Made by a program: the position numbers and the translations under genes. From NCBI GenBank assembly GCA_963082975.1, contig OY720350.1, positions 51,352,734 through 51,416,733 of the forward strand: a stretch of DNA of 64,000 nt. Direction: 5' to 3'. Position 1 is the first letter of the stretch, and the number at the start of each line of letters is the position of its first letter. The notes under the pieces are model-generated. The model worked only from the letters and a program-made list of their open reading frames with translations, ran no database searches and was not told where the DNA came from. The stretch is from Labia minor. Taxonomy: Eukaryota > Arthropoda > Insecta > Dermaptera > Spongiphoridae. This document shows positions 22,560-34,671 of this stretch, piece after piece.

Positions 22560-25500
22560 AATAAACTTAAAAAAAACAATATTTTATTAAAAATTACCTT
22601 TTATAAAATACATTTTATATAACTTTTTACTGATATATTAATTATATTTATAAATTTTATAAATTTTTCATTGAAATCTTAAAAGAATTAAATTTAAATA
22701 TTCTTTCTATCGCGGTTCGATTTAAAATCTATATAAAAACACCATTAATTATAAAAAAAATTAATATTTATGTTTTTCTTTAATTAATATAATATTTATT
22801 TGTAATAAATTGCAAGAAAAGCTTTGTGTAAAATGTTCACCTCCGCTCGACCCCGCCCGCCCCTCTCCTGTCCCCTCCGCCTGCCCCACCTGCATGCCTG
22901 CCGGCCGATGCGCTGATGCCTCGAACGCATTGAGTTCTCATTCCCCTTGCAGTGCAAAACGCTCGCCGTCCTATTCACCGAAATCACCGAAATCATCCCT
23001 TGAATCATTCACTAATCAAGAATTAATTGAAGATTTATTTATTTTATTAATTAAAACCCCAAGATTTTATTAGTAAACTTTCAAAAAATAAAACAATATT
23101 TCAATATTTTTCATTGAAAAATTATATATGTATATATATTTATAATTATAAATTTTTAATCAAATTCTTTGAAAAGATTTAAAATCAATTATAAGATATA
23201 ATTTTCTTTAAATATATTTATTAAATATTTTTTTAAATTAAAATCATTTTTAAAATGTTAGAATTATTTTTAAATTTTCTTTAAAAAATTTGTAATAATT
23301 ATTAAATCGTTCGCTATTTATTTTTAAAAAAAGTATAAAAACTAAATTTAAAATATTTTATTTATTTCTAATCTCATTTCCGTGTGGAAATCAATTTCTT
23401 CGTGTTGAATCCATGAATATAACACTGCAACATCAATCAATCAATCATTTGGTAAATTACCATTCCATTTTAATCAAGTTAATATTTTCACTTACCAACA
23501 TCTCATCCTCTTTAATAATAATTTTGTTCTACAATTCTCGTATTATTATTTTATTGGAGTTTCTATTAAAAAAAAAACAAAACAAATTTTGGATAAATTG
23601 AATGAAAAATTTCTCAAATTAGTTTTATTTAATCTCAATTTATTCCAGTGGCTTTATCACAGACTTTGTTCGATGAAAATGCTTCGAATAATTAAAATAT
23701 TTTTTTTTTAATGTGAAAATAAAACATTTTAAATCTATTATAGATATTTAAATCGATTTATTTATTTTAACATTTGAAATATCATTGCAATTTTTAAAAT
23801 TTAAATTTTATGAATATATTAAAGAACAACATTGCTTTCAATGTTTCAATATAAAATGATATTCAATTTTTAATCAATATAATAATAAAATTAATATCAT
23901 ATAAAAATAAAGTGAAATAGTATATTATAAATAAGCCTTTATCATTGATTGTCATTGATTGGCACAGGTGATTAGAATAACATTATCAAAAAAAAATATA
24001 CAATACTACTTTAAAGGGCATTTATATCCCTATTCATACTTAATAACATCAATAATAAAAACAATTCTCATAAAATTTCTTAAAATAAATAAATAAAAGC
24101 AATTTAATAAATTAGAATAGAAATGAATCCAAATGAAAAATGAATATTATATTGTCAATTTATTATTATTATAATATAACACTTTTGGAAAGTAAATTCA
24201 GGGTATTTCTATTATATGTCAATTACACAGAAGAATATCTTCATGAATTTAATAAGATAAATGTAATTTATTTCCACTGTGGCATCCCATAATCTTTTTA
24301 ATAATTAAGAAAGAAGAGATTTTTAGTTTGGTGGTGTTTTGTAGAAAATTTTTTTTTTTTTTTTTTAATGACTATTAATTGAGTATAATAACTTTTAAGT
24401 ATTTCTATTAAAATCCACTCAAACACTTTTGAATTTATTCATCCATTCATAAAATGGAGTGACTCTAGGATAATTCTAGAATTTTAGTATTTTAATGTAA
24501 TATTACTGAAAAAATATAAAAAATAATATTTTTTTAAAATTTACACCTCTTCAATCATTATAATGTTATTTATTTATTTTTATATCTATTATATTTTTCT
24601 TTTTCTTAAATGACATAACTAATCTTATTTAATTTCTTTTTTATCCAGTCGAGTGAGATGGAATATCAATACAAGTCTTCGAGTTTAATCTGCGAGTTAT
24701 ATCCAATTTTATTAACTTCGAGGTCAGTATTTATTATTAATTTGATTTTTATTCAATTTATAATTATCTATTTTAAAATTTTATAATCTAATATGTTATT
24801 TTTTTTCTTCCATTTCATGATTCAATCTTCGTTCCTTCTACTGGATGTTGATTCAAAAATTCTTGATCATCTTCTCCATCTCTGATGATGATGAAATGAC
24901 CTTCATACAGCTCACCAAATGTAAGTAATCATCGTTATTTATTTATTTAGCATGGCACAAATTCAAATAGGAATAAATTTTATTAATTTCAATTTCTAAA
25001 TAAAATATTTCAAGTAAAATTTAACATACCTAACAGTAATTATATTTGATTTATGATTGAATGATTTTCTTTATTTTGATAATATTAATTAGAAAACTAT
25101 AGGGAAATATATTCTAGAACTTAGTGAGATTAGGGGATTTCAGATTACATCTCTCAAGAATGAGTATAATTGATAAAGGAAGCAGAAGAGAGAAAGGTAA
25201 TTAGAATTGCGTTACACTGGGGGGAGGGGGGCTAGTCATTGGAATATACTTATATTTTGTTGTTAGAAATTTTCAGGAGGTTGCTTCCTACTTCCATCGA
25301 AGGATGCTGGTTCTCATCCTACTAATCCATAGATTCGTTTAGAATTATTAAATAGAAAAGTGTGGGTGGATAAAGCAAGTGCCATGCCAATATTATAAGA
25401 GAAGGGTTGTATTAATTGCATGTCATGTCTGAATTGTGCCTTTTTGTATTGCTGAGAATGTATTTGAGGTGGATCGAATGAACGAGCATTCGGGAAGGTA

Positions 25501-26050
25501 ATTCAGCACAGTTCCGAAATGGGAATAGCCTGAATAGGAACAAATTGTTGGATACCTTTTGAGCGTAGGATAGATTCGATTAGCATGTGCGATCCAATCC
25601 TAATAGTGGAGACCATGCATCTTCTTAGGTAGGCAGGTTTTATTTCAGGTGCCCCGAATGTGGCGGTTTCATTTCGAAATCCAAAAAATCAAAGGCATTC
25701 TCAGCTGATTCAAAAAGGCGTACAGACTATACGCCTTATTTTTTTAATATTTTTTTTAAGGCGAACTTTCTTTTTAATTACTTTTTCCAAATTCCGTAAG
25801 GAGAGGCTTGGAAGGGCTAATTTATGGGGATAGGAGGAGGCCCTATTAAATATTCAATTGTTTTTTTATTTTATTATGAATTTAAAAAAAAATTGAATAT
25901 CGTGATTATTTATTTATTTTCTTTTTGAAATATTCAATATATAATTTAATCATTTTTACATTTTAAAGATTTTACTATTTAGGTAGAATCATTTATTAAT
26001 TAGAATTAAAATTGTAAAATTATTGAATTTAAAATGAAAATTCAAACACA
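22560..26050. repeat. Duplicated segment D1 with a GC-rich island
   Basis: Similar along most of its length to 49240-51925, same orientation. Shared blocks in order: an AT-rich lead; a GC-rich island (about 22838-22990 here); GAAATCATCCCTTGAATCA and CTAATCAAGAATTAATTG; an exon-like stretch 24649-24722 with TTTTTATCCAG before and GAG|GTCAGT after; CAGCTCACCAAATGTAAGTA; and a long 3' block 25200-25870 with GGAAGGTAATTCAGCACAGT. Possible frames in the exon-like stretch are not kept in the second copy, so it does not look protein-coding. Class unknown: it could be a gene-like non-coding RNA unit, a segmental duplication or a large element. Confidence 0.6.
22838..22990. other. GC-rich island of D1
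   Basis: About 150 bases rich in C on the plus strand (CCGCTCGACCCCGCCCGCCC, GCCGGCCGATGCGCTGATGC) in sequence otherwise mostly A and T. It ends with CCCCTTGCAG, an acceptor-like site. The matching island in D2 has diverged but keeps the CCCGCTCGCCCCTCTCC type of composition. Confidence 0.55.
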
Positions 26051-26194
26051 TAATATATTATTTATATATAAATATTGTATTGTAATTTTATGTATATACC
26101 TACTTATAAGTAACCAATGTAACCATGGTAACCACGAATAGACTTTTACCAAAATATTATTAATTAAATTAATTTTGGATAAATTAATTTTGGA

Positions 26195-26328
26195 TTTAAC
26201 TACACTAAAACCTTCCCTGGGATGCCCACAACAATCCCTGAAAGTTTCATCGCAGTCGGACGGGTATTTTTTGAGTTTAGGCGAGACACACTACACAGAC
26301 AGACATTGCCTTTTATATATATAGATGT
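26195..26328 (+). repeat. RTE/SINE-type 3' tail
   Basis: Has TGAAAGTTTCATCGCAGTCG, GGTATTTTTTGAGTTTAGGC, then CAGACAGACA and a TATATATATAGATG end. This 'AGTTTCATC...CAGACAGACA...ATAGAT' layout is common at the 3' ends of arthropod RTE-type retroelements. Confidence 0.5.
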
Positions 26329-26551
26329 AACTACGTGCTATTGTATGGACTTTGAGCTGTCTTCCCAAGTAGCCGCAGATTCTTTTGACTCTATCTAAAG
26401 GGTGATTTTTTTCGAGGTATAGAACTTTAAGTTGGCATTATATATACTGTTCAAGTTGACGATCGATTTAACAGCTGTCAAGTGATTTATTCTCAGTTTG
26501 GTTTGGCAATTCATCATCAATAGACTCACGCCTGAACAACGCTTGTAAATA

Positions 26552-26791
26552 GTGCAATTTTATTTCGAAAATAATGGTTCTGTGCGGAATACGTATCGTG
26601 CACTACGTCTATTTTATCGTCGACAAAATCGTCTATCAGAGCAGTTAATTCGATTAACCATGGAACGTTTTCGCACCACGTTTACTCTTAATGATAACTC
26701 GCATCCCCAGAGAAGCCTTACGGTGCGTACAGAAGAAGCTATTGCTACTGTAGAGCGAAGCATTGAGGAAGACCCGAATAGTCAATGGTGA
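26552..26791 (+). pseudogene. Transposase N-terminal fragment
   Basis: Encodes MQFYFENNGSVRNTYRALRL and FYRRQNRLSEQLIRLTMERF, a helix-turn-helix DNA-binding region of the IS630/Tc1-type group, ending in EERSIEEDPN-like sequence before the deletion junction at about 26785. A true start upstream of the first methionine is likely (NNRMTPEQ-type leader around 26528), so the methionine may not be the original start. Confidence 0.7.
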
Positions 26792-27188
26792 TCGGTATAG
26801 AGCCATGATTACTAACTTTTTAATTCCTGAATTGAACAACCATGATGTCCAGGAGCTGTGGTTCCAACAAGACGGCGCAACATGTCACACAGCTCGAGCC
26901 ACAATCGATTTATTGAAAGACACGTTTGGTGACCGCCTAATTTCACGTGTTCGACCTGTGAATTGGCCTCCAAGATCTTGTGATTTAACACCGCTAGACT
27001 ACTTTCTGTGGGGCTATGTAAAGTCATTGGTCTATGCGGATAAGCCACAAACGCTTGACCATTTGGAAGACAACATTCGCCATGTTATTGCCGATATACG
27101 GCCACAAATGTTGGAAAAAGTTATCGAAAATCGACTACATCCGAGCCAGCCGTGCGGTCATATGCCACAAATCATATATAAAATGTAA
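26786..27188 (+). pseudogene. Transposase C-terminal fragment
   Basis: From NGDRYRAMITNFLIPELNNH, FQQDGATCHTARATIDLLKD (second catalytic aspartate in QQDGA), NWPPRSCDLTPLDYFLWGYV (third catalytic residue D in CDLTP) to RADIRPQMLEKVIENR-like sequence and a stop at 27186-27188. Out of frame with the N-terminal part, and the first catalytic aspartate is deleted. Confidence 0.8.
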
Positions 27189-27469
27189 TGCCACAAGATT
27201 ATCTTTCGTATAAATAAAATTCATGTCAATCGAATAATCCATCGTTGTTTTATTGCAATTTAAAGTTCTATACCTCGAAAAGAAACACCCTTTAGAAAGA
27301 AATATTTATGAAGTTTTTAAATACTTACCATTTATTACAACCTCCTGTTGGTTAACAGAATAATCACGAATGATGGTTTCTTTTCATAATTTTCTTTCTC
27401 TTTTAATTTATTTATCTATTTTTGTAGTGTAATTTAGCTGCTTGGCCTCAACTCTATATTACTTCAGCG

Positions 27470-27690
27470 GTCTTTTTTGAGTAATATCAATCCAATTCTT
27501 ATCTTAATTCCATTATACCTGCCTTGTTGTTATCTCGTCGCATTTTTGGTTTTATCACCGGATTTAATTATACTTTCTTTACCCATTCTAGCCATGTGTT
27601 TCTATCATCTTTATTTTATAACTCTAATTGTTTTGGATGATGCGTTAAGTTCTGTAATTCATCATTAAATAATATGCGTCATTCATATGA
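27470..27690 (-). pseudogene. LINE relic (RTE-like, C-terminal region)
   Basis: Aligns by eye with 40840-40960: CCATTCTAGCCATGTG against CCATTCTTGCCACGTG, then TTATAACTCTAATTGTTTTG against TATAACCCTAACTATTTCTG. In the minus sense this is the conserved end of the reverse-transcriptase protein (RVIK...GHVARMG type). Many stops; very old. Confidence 0.4.
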
Positions 27691-30316
27691 TCTCATATTT
27701 TTATTCTTCTCATCTTTTATTTATATTTTTACCTTATGTTTAAAATACTATCGTTGTAAAATGATAACAACAATCGACTTTGGTAATGTATAGTATAGTA
27801 CTTTTTATGTTTTAATCTACTTATTTCTCTAACCAGTTTCTGAACCCGAAAATTTGCAGCCTAAAATACCATAACAAATCTCTTTTCAGAACCCCTTCAT
27901 TCAAATTCTTTTATCTTCTTGTTCTCTTATATCATTATCATATTTTGCAAATTTCACATAATTAAATAAAATGTAATTATTTATTTTATTTGTAAATAAT
28001 AGTTGCGTTAAAAAAGATTTAAAATTCTTGCTATCGTAATTTATTGGATCAAAAGAATTGAGAATTCAATCCTAAACATTTGCAACTAGAATTCATTAGA
28101 TAATAGATAAATAATTTGTTTAATGTTTTTTTTTGACATCTTCCATCTCATATTCACAAATACTTATCTTTTAAATTAGCATTATAATTCAATTAGTACA
28201 AGAATGAAAATAATAGTTAATTAATTAGACAAATTTATTTGTTAAAATGTAAAACAGGCACTCAGATTGAAAAAAAAAAAATTATCTAAAATAAATAAAT
28301 AATATCTTTTGTTTTCTGATTATCATGTTAGATTGTTCAACTGGTGATGAGATATTTGTGACAGCCTAATAAATCACGTTGTACGGCTATTTTTTTCCGG
28401 ACATGCATCTATATTTATCTTACAATGATGTAACTTTGAATGAATATTACATTGGATTTCTGGTTTCCGTGGATCGTGTATAACTTCAGCTATAAACAAT
28501 AATTACCAAGCTTCATTGGTTTATTTACATTCAAACAAATAGCGGATTCATGTATTTTGATTATAAGACGTAAAATGCTTTTGACATTCAAATTTTAAAA
28601 CAACAAATAAGTCATAATAAATAATCAATCGATTTTGATAAAATTGGTTTTATTTTCAATGATTTCAAAAAACAAAAACAAAAACAAAAAACAAAATAGA
28701 AAAAAAAAAAAACTTGAAATAGGTGTTCCTATTTTTCAAATTTAATTTGGCTGGAAAGTTTCGATCACGAATTCTTCATATAAAATAATTTGCACCAACC
28801 CCCCTCCCTTCTTCAAGGATAAATTTTTGATATATTAGACTATTGTACACTACAATAAAAATATATACTTCTAAAAAATTTTAATCTACAAAAATTCTAA
28901 TAAACATGCATAATATTTTTAATTGAATTCCATCATCCAGCCCCACCTTCTCCAGTTCACATGCATACATATACACACTTAAAGCCTCAACGCCACATAC
29001 CCATATCAGGATTGCCTTGAATGAATGAAATACTTTCTTAAAAATAATGCAAATTTCTATTCCTTGCAATTTTTCATACCCATAAAATTTGAATCTTAAA
29101 ACAAATCTTTATCATTGAATTCTATTATATTTTTATTTTAATATAACAAGTAATAGATAATTTGCAAAAATAATTTATTGCCTAGGGTGGTTTTTGATTT
29201 CGTTTGTATTTACATGGCTCAGTGGTTTAAACTTAAGGTCATTGGGTCCAAATGTTCCCAATAAACAGACACTAATGATCGTTATTAGGAATAAATGACT
29301 TATGACCCATATCAATCGAATTACTTGTTTACAACCTAACTTTATTAATAATTATTATATCAAAATTTAATATTTATTTATTTTTTTAAATAAAATATTT
29401 ATTTATATATTTTGTATATTAATGTGTAAAAATTTCAAATATAAACCTATTATTATTTACTTGTATGTACATATATAAATATGGAACAATTAGATGAGAG
29501 GTCAAGGTGATAAAATACTTTTGTTTCTTGCACGGGAAAAAACTTCCTAGCTACTTTAGATAATAATATATCTCAAAAGTATTATTGACAATGAGGATGA
29601 TCTCGAGGATGAATGCACCTTCAAGGAAAAAAAAATAATTCAATTGAAATTATTCGGGGGAACGTTGAAACATGACAAATACTCAATTTCTGACACAGTT
29701 CTTCCCTCTTTTTAATCATTTTTATTTAATTTTATATTATATTGAATGACTTATTAGCTCTCAGTTACAAGGTCTTACTTTATGTTTTGCATTAATAAAA
29801 AAAAATTAAAATTCATGTTGACTAGTTTCTTTATTTATGTTTTATGTCAATTGCTTAATCATAACATTTTCTATACAAGAAATAGATTATATTTTGAAAA
29901 TTGTAGTATTGTTAAAATAAGGTCAAATTTGATTGCTTTTTAATGTAATACATACGATTATTAGAGTAATTTCTTTGATATATTATATACATTCATTAAG
30001 AAAACGGAATATTATAAACAATTTTCAATATTTAAAAATCCCTATTAATGCAATTTTATCAGAGTCATTTTTTAAAACTGATTGCACATTGCATGACGTT
30101 CATTGAGTTGAGGACTCTTTTGGTCAGTTCTCGATTATTCCACCATTTATTTTCGCATTTCTGCAAGCGTTAGATAAATATAGTTTTACCTCTTTGCCGA
30201 TTGTAGTAAGTACATTCAAGATTTTTTTTTTTTTTTTGGCTTTTTCGGAATATATCTCCATTTAGCCAGCTTTCTCAGATTTGTTTATTATTTTTATTTT
30301 TATTTATATTTATATA
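27691..30316. other. Non-genic AT-rich sequence
   Basis: No exon, RNA or element ends supported. Short simple runs (AAAACAAAAACAAAAAC at about 28670) and AT microsatellites only. Confidence 0.5.
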
Positions 30317-30317
30317 T

Positions 30318-30405
30318 ATCGATGAACTCGGCGAGGTTTGAACCCTCGAACTCGAGTCGGCTGACCGCGGTCACTATAACCTCGCGATTAACCTCCCGGT
30401 AGAAT
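30318..30405 (-). repeat. tRNA-derived SINE head
   Basis: On the minus strand: CGCGAGGTTATAGTGACCGC (A-box-like), then CGAGGGTTCAAACCTCG, a perfect 5-bp T-arm with the B box GGTTCAAACC (30344-30335), ending CATCGATATATATA. No acceptor stem pairs properly, so it is a SINE head or tRNA relic and not a working tRNA gene. Confidence 0.55.
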
Positions 30406-30682
30406 TTTGTTTTTAAAAGCAAAAAAAGCTTGTCCAACTGGAACATATCATTAGCTTGTTGAAGTTTATGGGGAGAGATAATGAATATACTTAAATAGTT
30501 TTATGAAGGTGGAATCAAAAAAAAAAAAATATTAAAAGAATAAAGAAAAATGTTCTTTATTTTGGATGTTCTTTAAAAATAATGTACATCGAGACTCTTT
30601 GAAATACTTTTAATTACAATGTTAAAGTTAATATTACTGAAATTAACACATAAATATATTCATTTTTATTAATTCATTATAA

Positions 30683-30750
30683 TCTAGATGCACAGGCCGC
30701 TTTCGGCACTATTCGCCCATAGACGAGGGCTCTGCCTCCTGTACCTGAGG
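30683..30750 (-). mobile_element. LINE 3' end fragment
   Basis: CTAGATGCACAGGCCGCTTTC, ATAGACGAGGGCTCTGCCTC and TGTACCTGAGGAGTG are a diverged form of the hairpin-bearing tail at 40439. It faces a second copy 60 bases to the right. Confidence 0.55.
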
Positions 30751-30809
30751 AGTGTAACATGAAAATAAAATGAAATGATTAAGGATTATACTCCATTATA
30801 AGATATACA

Positions 30810-31012
30810 ATAATATTATAATTAATTAAAATTATAATGTACTGATTAAATTAAAATATAAATAAGAACACATAAAGAAATTATTGTTTTAATATACTGA
30901 TAGAAATAAAATAAATGAAAACCTATTCAAATACTATTTAGCACTTCGGGGGTACAGGGGGAAGAACCCCCTGTCTAGGTAAAAAGAACGCCGAAGGCTA
31001 TCTTAGCATTTA
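30810..31012 (+). mobile_element. LINE 3' end, opposite orientation
   Basis: Reads TACTGATTAAATTAAAATAT, AAGAACACATAAAGAAAT, then CTTCGGGGGTACAGGGGG, CCCCCTGTCTAGGT and GAACGCCGAAGGC: the complement of the 40439-type tail. With the previous feature it forms an inverted pair around about 60 bases. Confidence 0.6.
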
Positions 31013-31115
31013 GTAAGAATATAAATAAAAAAGTATTTCTGATTTATTATTATATTTGGATCTGATTATAATATAAAGAAAGAATCATGTCACGGTCAAT
31101 GGAATTATTTAAATT

Positions 31116-31155
<40 letters not shown>

Positions 31156-32342
31156 TAAATTATACATTATTTTTATAATAAATATAATATAAATAAATCT
31201 TCTCTTAAAAAGTATTGTTTCTAAAAGAATCTTTATTTCGTGATCGTGAAAAGTTTTGTTATTTTGTTTTTTTTTTCTTTATCTAAGATCGAAAAATAAA
31301 TAAATCGAATGGAATTGATTTTGAGAACTGCAATAGTTTTCCAAATATTCGCTTTCAGTTCTTTTATATTTAGAATATTATCTTATATATTTATTTTTAT
31401 AAACAGAAATTAATTATTATATTAAATTCAGAATTAATTTAATTAAAAAAATGAATATAAATTTTAATGGTAGTCATACTCTTACGCATTGAATGAAAAT
31501 ATTATCAATCGAATTCTCAAAAAACAAAACAAAACATTTTTTTAACAATTACATATATAGTACGTTTGCATAAACGTAATATGTATGCTCCCAGAATCCA
31601 CTTTCCAATCTATTCATAATTTAAGTATAATTTAATTTAAATTTATATTTAAACATTAAAAATAATTCTCTATTTTTATATTAATTAAGTTTTTCATAAA
31701 TTTTTTTATAAAACTAATGAAAATTTTATTACTATTTAAATAAATTTTATTTTTAAGTTGATCTGTTTTTTTTTTAAATTATTTCTAATTTTTACTCCTC
31801 ATTCACCTAAAAATAACAAAAAATTTTATTAAAATTTTGTAAATTTGATTATTAAACAATAATTATACTGCGTTTATATTTAATTTTATTATATTAGGAT
31901 CAATCAGTTTATTTTAAACTTTTCATGGATTCTCAAACATTTGTTTGAACGTTTTCACGGACTATATGGGTTGGAGACATTGTTCATAATTGTCAAGAAT
32001 GTGAATACATTCGGAAAATTTGAAAAACAAAACAAATAAGATAAGCTGGAGACGAATTGACGATGAATTGTTTTACTTATAACTAATTTGGAAAAAATAT
32101 TAAATACATTTAAATTCTATTAAAAAAAAAATTTTATAAAATTTTTATAAATATATTTTTGTAAAATATATGTACCATAAATAAATGATGAATAGTTAAT
32201 GAGTGGTAAAATATTTGTTATTATAGCATTGAGAACAATTTGTTTCGCTAGAATTAAATTTCTACAATAAATACATCTTAACACATACTTACTATATATG
32301 TATATATATAATGATGAATTTAATATAGTTGAAAAAATTATA
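31013..32342. other. Non-genic AT-rich sequence
   Basis: (TA)n tract at about 31122-31153. Otherwise nothing recognised. Confidence 0.5.
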
Positions 32343-32346
32343 TTAA

Positions 32347-32429
32347 CACGTTCCCGCCGGCATGTACCACCGGTGGCTCATGCCACCACATAAAATAAAT
32401 AAACAAATTATGGAGCCGGCGGGAACGTG
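32347..32429. mobile_element. piggyBac-like MITE, 83 bp
   Basis: Ends CACGTTCCCGCCGGC and GCCGGCGGGAACGTG are perfect 15-bp inverted repeats. The left flank is TTAA and the right flank TAAA, consistent with a TTAA target that has since changed. Inside is a second hairpin around GGTGGCTCATGCCACC. The class is inferred from the TTAA target only. Confidence 0.55.
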
Positions 32430-34092
32430 TAAATTTAAATGAAAAGTGGATTAATTTGGTTGCCTACTATGCAGGGGCTAAATTGAATGTAAGTTTCATT
32501 AGATAAAGTGAAGATATTCCATAAATAAAATAGACTGATTCTATTTTTAATCTAGTGAGATAATCAATTCAATTTAATTTTAGATTCTACTTATTATTGC
32601 TATTATTATATTATTAGAAAAATAACAAAAATATCTTACTATAAAAATAAAAAAATAAATTTATTATTTATATATATTTATCATATATTCATTCATTAAT
32701 AATAACTAATAGTTTTAATAAAATTCAACTTTATATTTTATAAAATATATCCATTTAAAATTGTAATTAAAAACATTTGCATAAATGTAAAGATCTTTAT
32801 ATGCTTTATTAGTTTTTCATAACTACTCTCTTTCTTAATTATTTATTTTCATAAATATGTATAAATTCTTGTTTATACGAATAAATACATATTGTACTAT
32901 ATTAAAATTTTGTTTTTGTGAAAATTTTATTAAAATTATTTTTAATCACCTAAATTAATATGCAATTCGTTGAATAATTTTAGGTGAGTTCAAAAAATAA
33001 AACGAATTAATTACAAAAAGAAAGTTACTTTCTAGAAGCTGTTGAAATCTAAAATGTAATTTTGTCAAATTGTATCAAAAGAATTGATCAATAATAGGAA
33101 TAATAGGATCATTTCAAAATGAAAGTTTGCTCAGAAAAAATCGCGATAATAAAACAAAAAAAAAAAAAAATACTAAATAAAATCTTTTATCTATTTTCTT
33201 TATGTTACATTTCTTGATGTAAAGATTTCTTGTAGTTTTAAGAAACATAATATAATAATAATATAAATAAAATTTTTATATTTAATTATATTTATTTATT
33301 AATATTCAATTAATTATTGTTAATTAAAATCTAAAATGTATGAAAATAAAATATAAGAAAATTAAGAAAGCTCGTGTTTTTTTATATATATATATAATGA
33401 ATGCTGTAAAATTTTTATGCCCACTTGTGATCAATTCTACAAACATTAATATATGAATTCAATTAAAAATAATATATATATAGATATAATATTTTCAAGG
33501 TGCTAACTTATAAGTTTAATTTATATATATATATATAAGTATATATACATATAGAAAAAAAAATTATATATATATATTTTTAATGTTTCTTTGGAGAATA
33601 TAGGCTAATTGCTGCCGAAGACAGGATAATTATTGTCATTCAGTTGATTTTAATGTGCAATCTTTATTTAAATAAAAATACTTAATGTTTATTGGATAGA
33701 ATATAATGTAAAGAATAAAATTAACTACTCTGAATTTAATTCAATTTTGGTTTGGAAAAAATATGTACACATTCAAGGTAGATGTTTTTTTTAAATGTGA
33801 TTAGGTGAAGTAAAATAATAAATTTATTGAGGTTATATTCATAAGCGAGTATATAAAATGTACCATGAACATCCACAAATGGACCACTAGCCTATTTTTC
33901 TATTTAACTATTCAATATCTATACTCAACTCACAGATATATATTATATATGTATAGACATATATATATTATTATTATTATTATTATATCTACGGGTTTTG
34001 AACAAATTAAAAACAAATAATTTAATTAAATGATAAAAGAGTAAAAAATCACAATAATAAAATAAACATTTTAACAAAATATCTTTTCTTTT
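32430..34092. other. Non-genic AT-rich sequence
   Basis: Several (TA)n tracts (33380-33400, 33525-33580) and an ATT trinucleotide repeat near 33970. No gene recognised. Confidence 0.5.
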
Positions 34093-34671
34093 TACTATCT
34101 CGCCCGAAAATTTTCGATGTTGAGATTTTGATGTTTTTATACGTTTTGAAGGTTCCTGAATCATTTTCACTAAGAGGTTGAGAAAAATGTGTGTGTGTGT
34201 GTATGTATATAGACAAGATTACGCAAAAACGGTTTGAGCTAGAATGATGAAATTTGGTACATGGGCATTATTCAAAATTTATAGTTTTCTATCAACTTTT
34301 GAGAAATGTAGCTCAACAGGAAGAGGGTCATTACCTACAACGTTTTGAGTTTTTTTTCCTCTAAAGTGACTGTAAAAATAAAGATATATGTTTGATAGTT
34401 TTTCACATGATTAAAATTGTATAAAACTGCGATATATAGAATTTCAGCTTGATTGAATCGCTGAAAGTACCAGAATTAATTTTTTAACACTGCAAATCTC
34501 ACGCGCCAACACGTGTCGTGGTGTCATCAACAAAGAGCCAAACTTGCGCTGATTTAATAAATATGATTTAATAATTTTAATTTATAATTAATTAAATTTA
34601 ATTTAAATATAATATATTATGTTATTTAATCCAATTCAAATTTGCGAGATAGTCGAGTGGAGACACTCCAG
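34093..34671 (+). mobile_element. HINE-A, near full length
   Basis: Starts ACTATCTCGCCCGAAAATTT; ends GCGAGATAGTCGAGTGGAGA and CACTCCAG. The central GT microsatellite is at about 34190-34202. The 10-base subterminal repeats ACTATCTCGC and GCGAGATAGT are perfect. Confidence 0.75.

Larger units (their letters stand above)
26398..27292 (+). mobile_element. Tc1/mariner-type deletion derivative, 895 bp
   Basis: Inverted ends AAGGGTG(A/T)TTTTTTTCGAGG type, with GTATAGAACTTTAA just inside both ends; TA at 26396-26397 and 27293-27294. It contains transposase N-terminal and C-terminal parts in different frames, with the region of the first catalytic aspartate missing. Confidence 0.85.

Noticed and set aside
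22796-23073. Proline-rich and Arg/Gly-rich frames over the D1 GC island
   Set aside because: Frames on both strands differ from those in the D2 island; composition-driven.
23413-23601. 62-codon plus-strand frame in D1
   Set aside because: AT-rich chance frame, no counterpart in D2.
30318-30405. Functional tRNA gene on the minus strand
   Set aside because: T-arm and B box are perfect but no acceptor stem or anticodon arm forms; treated as a SINE head.
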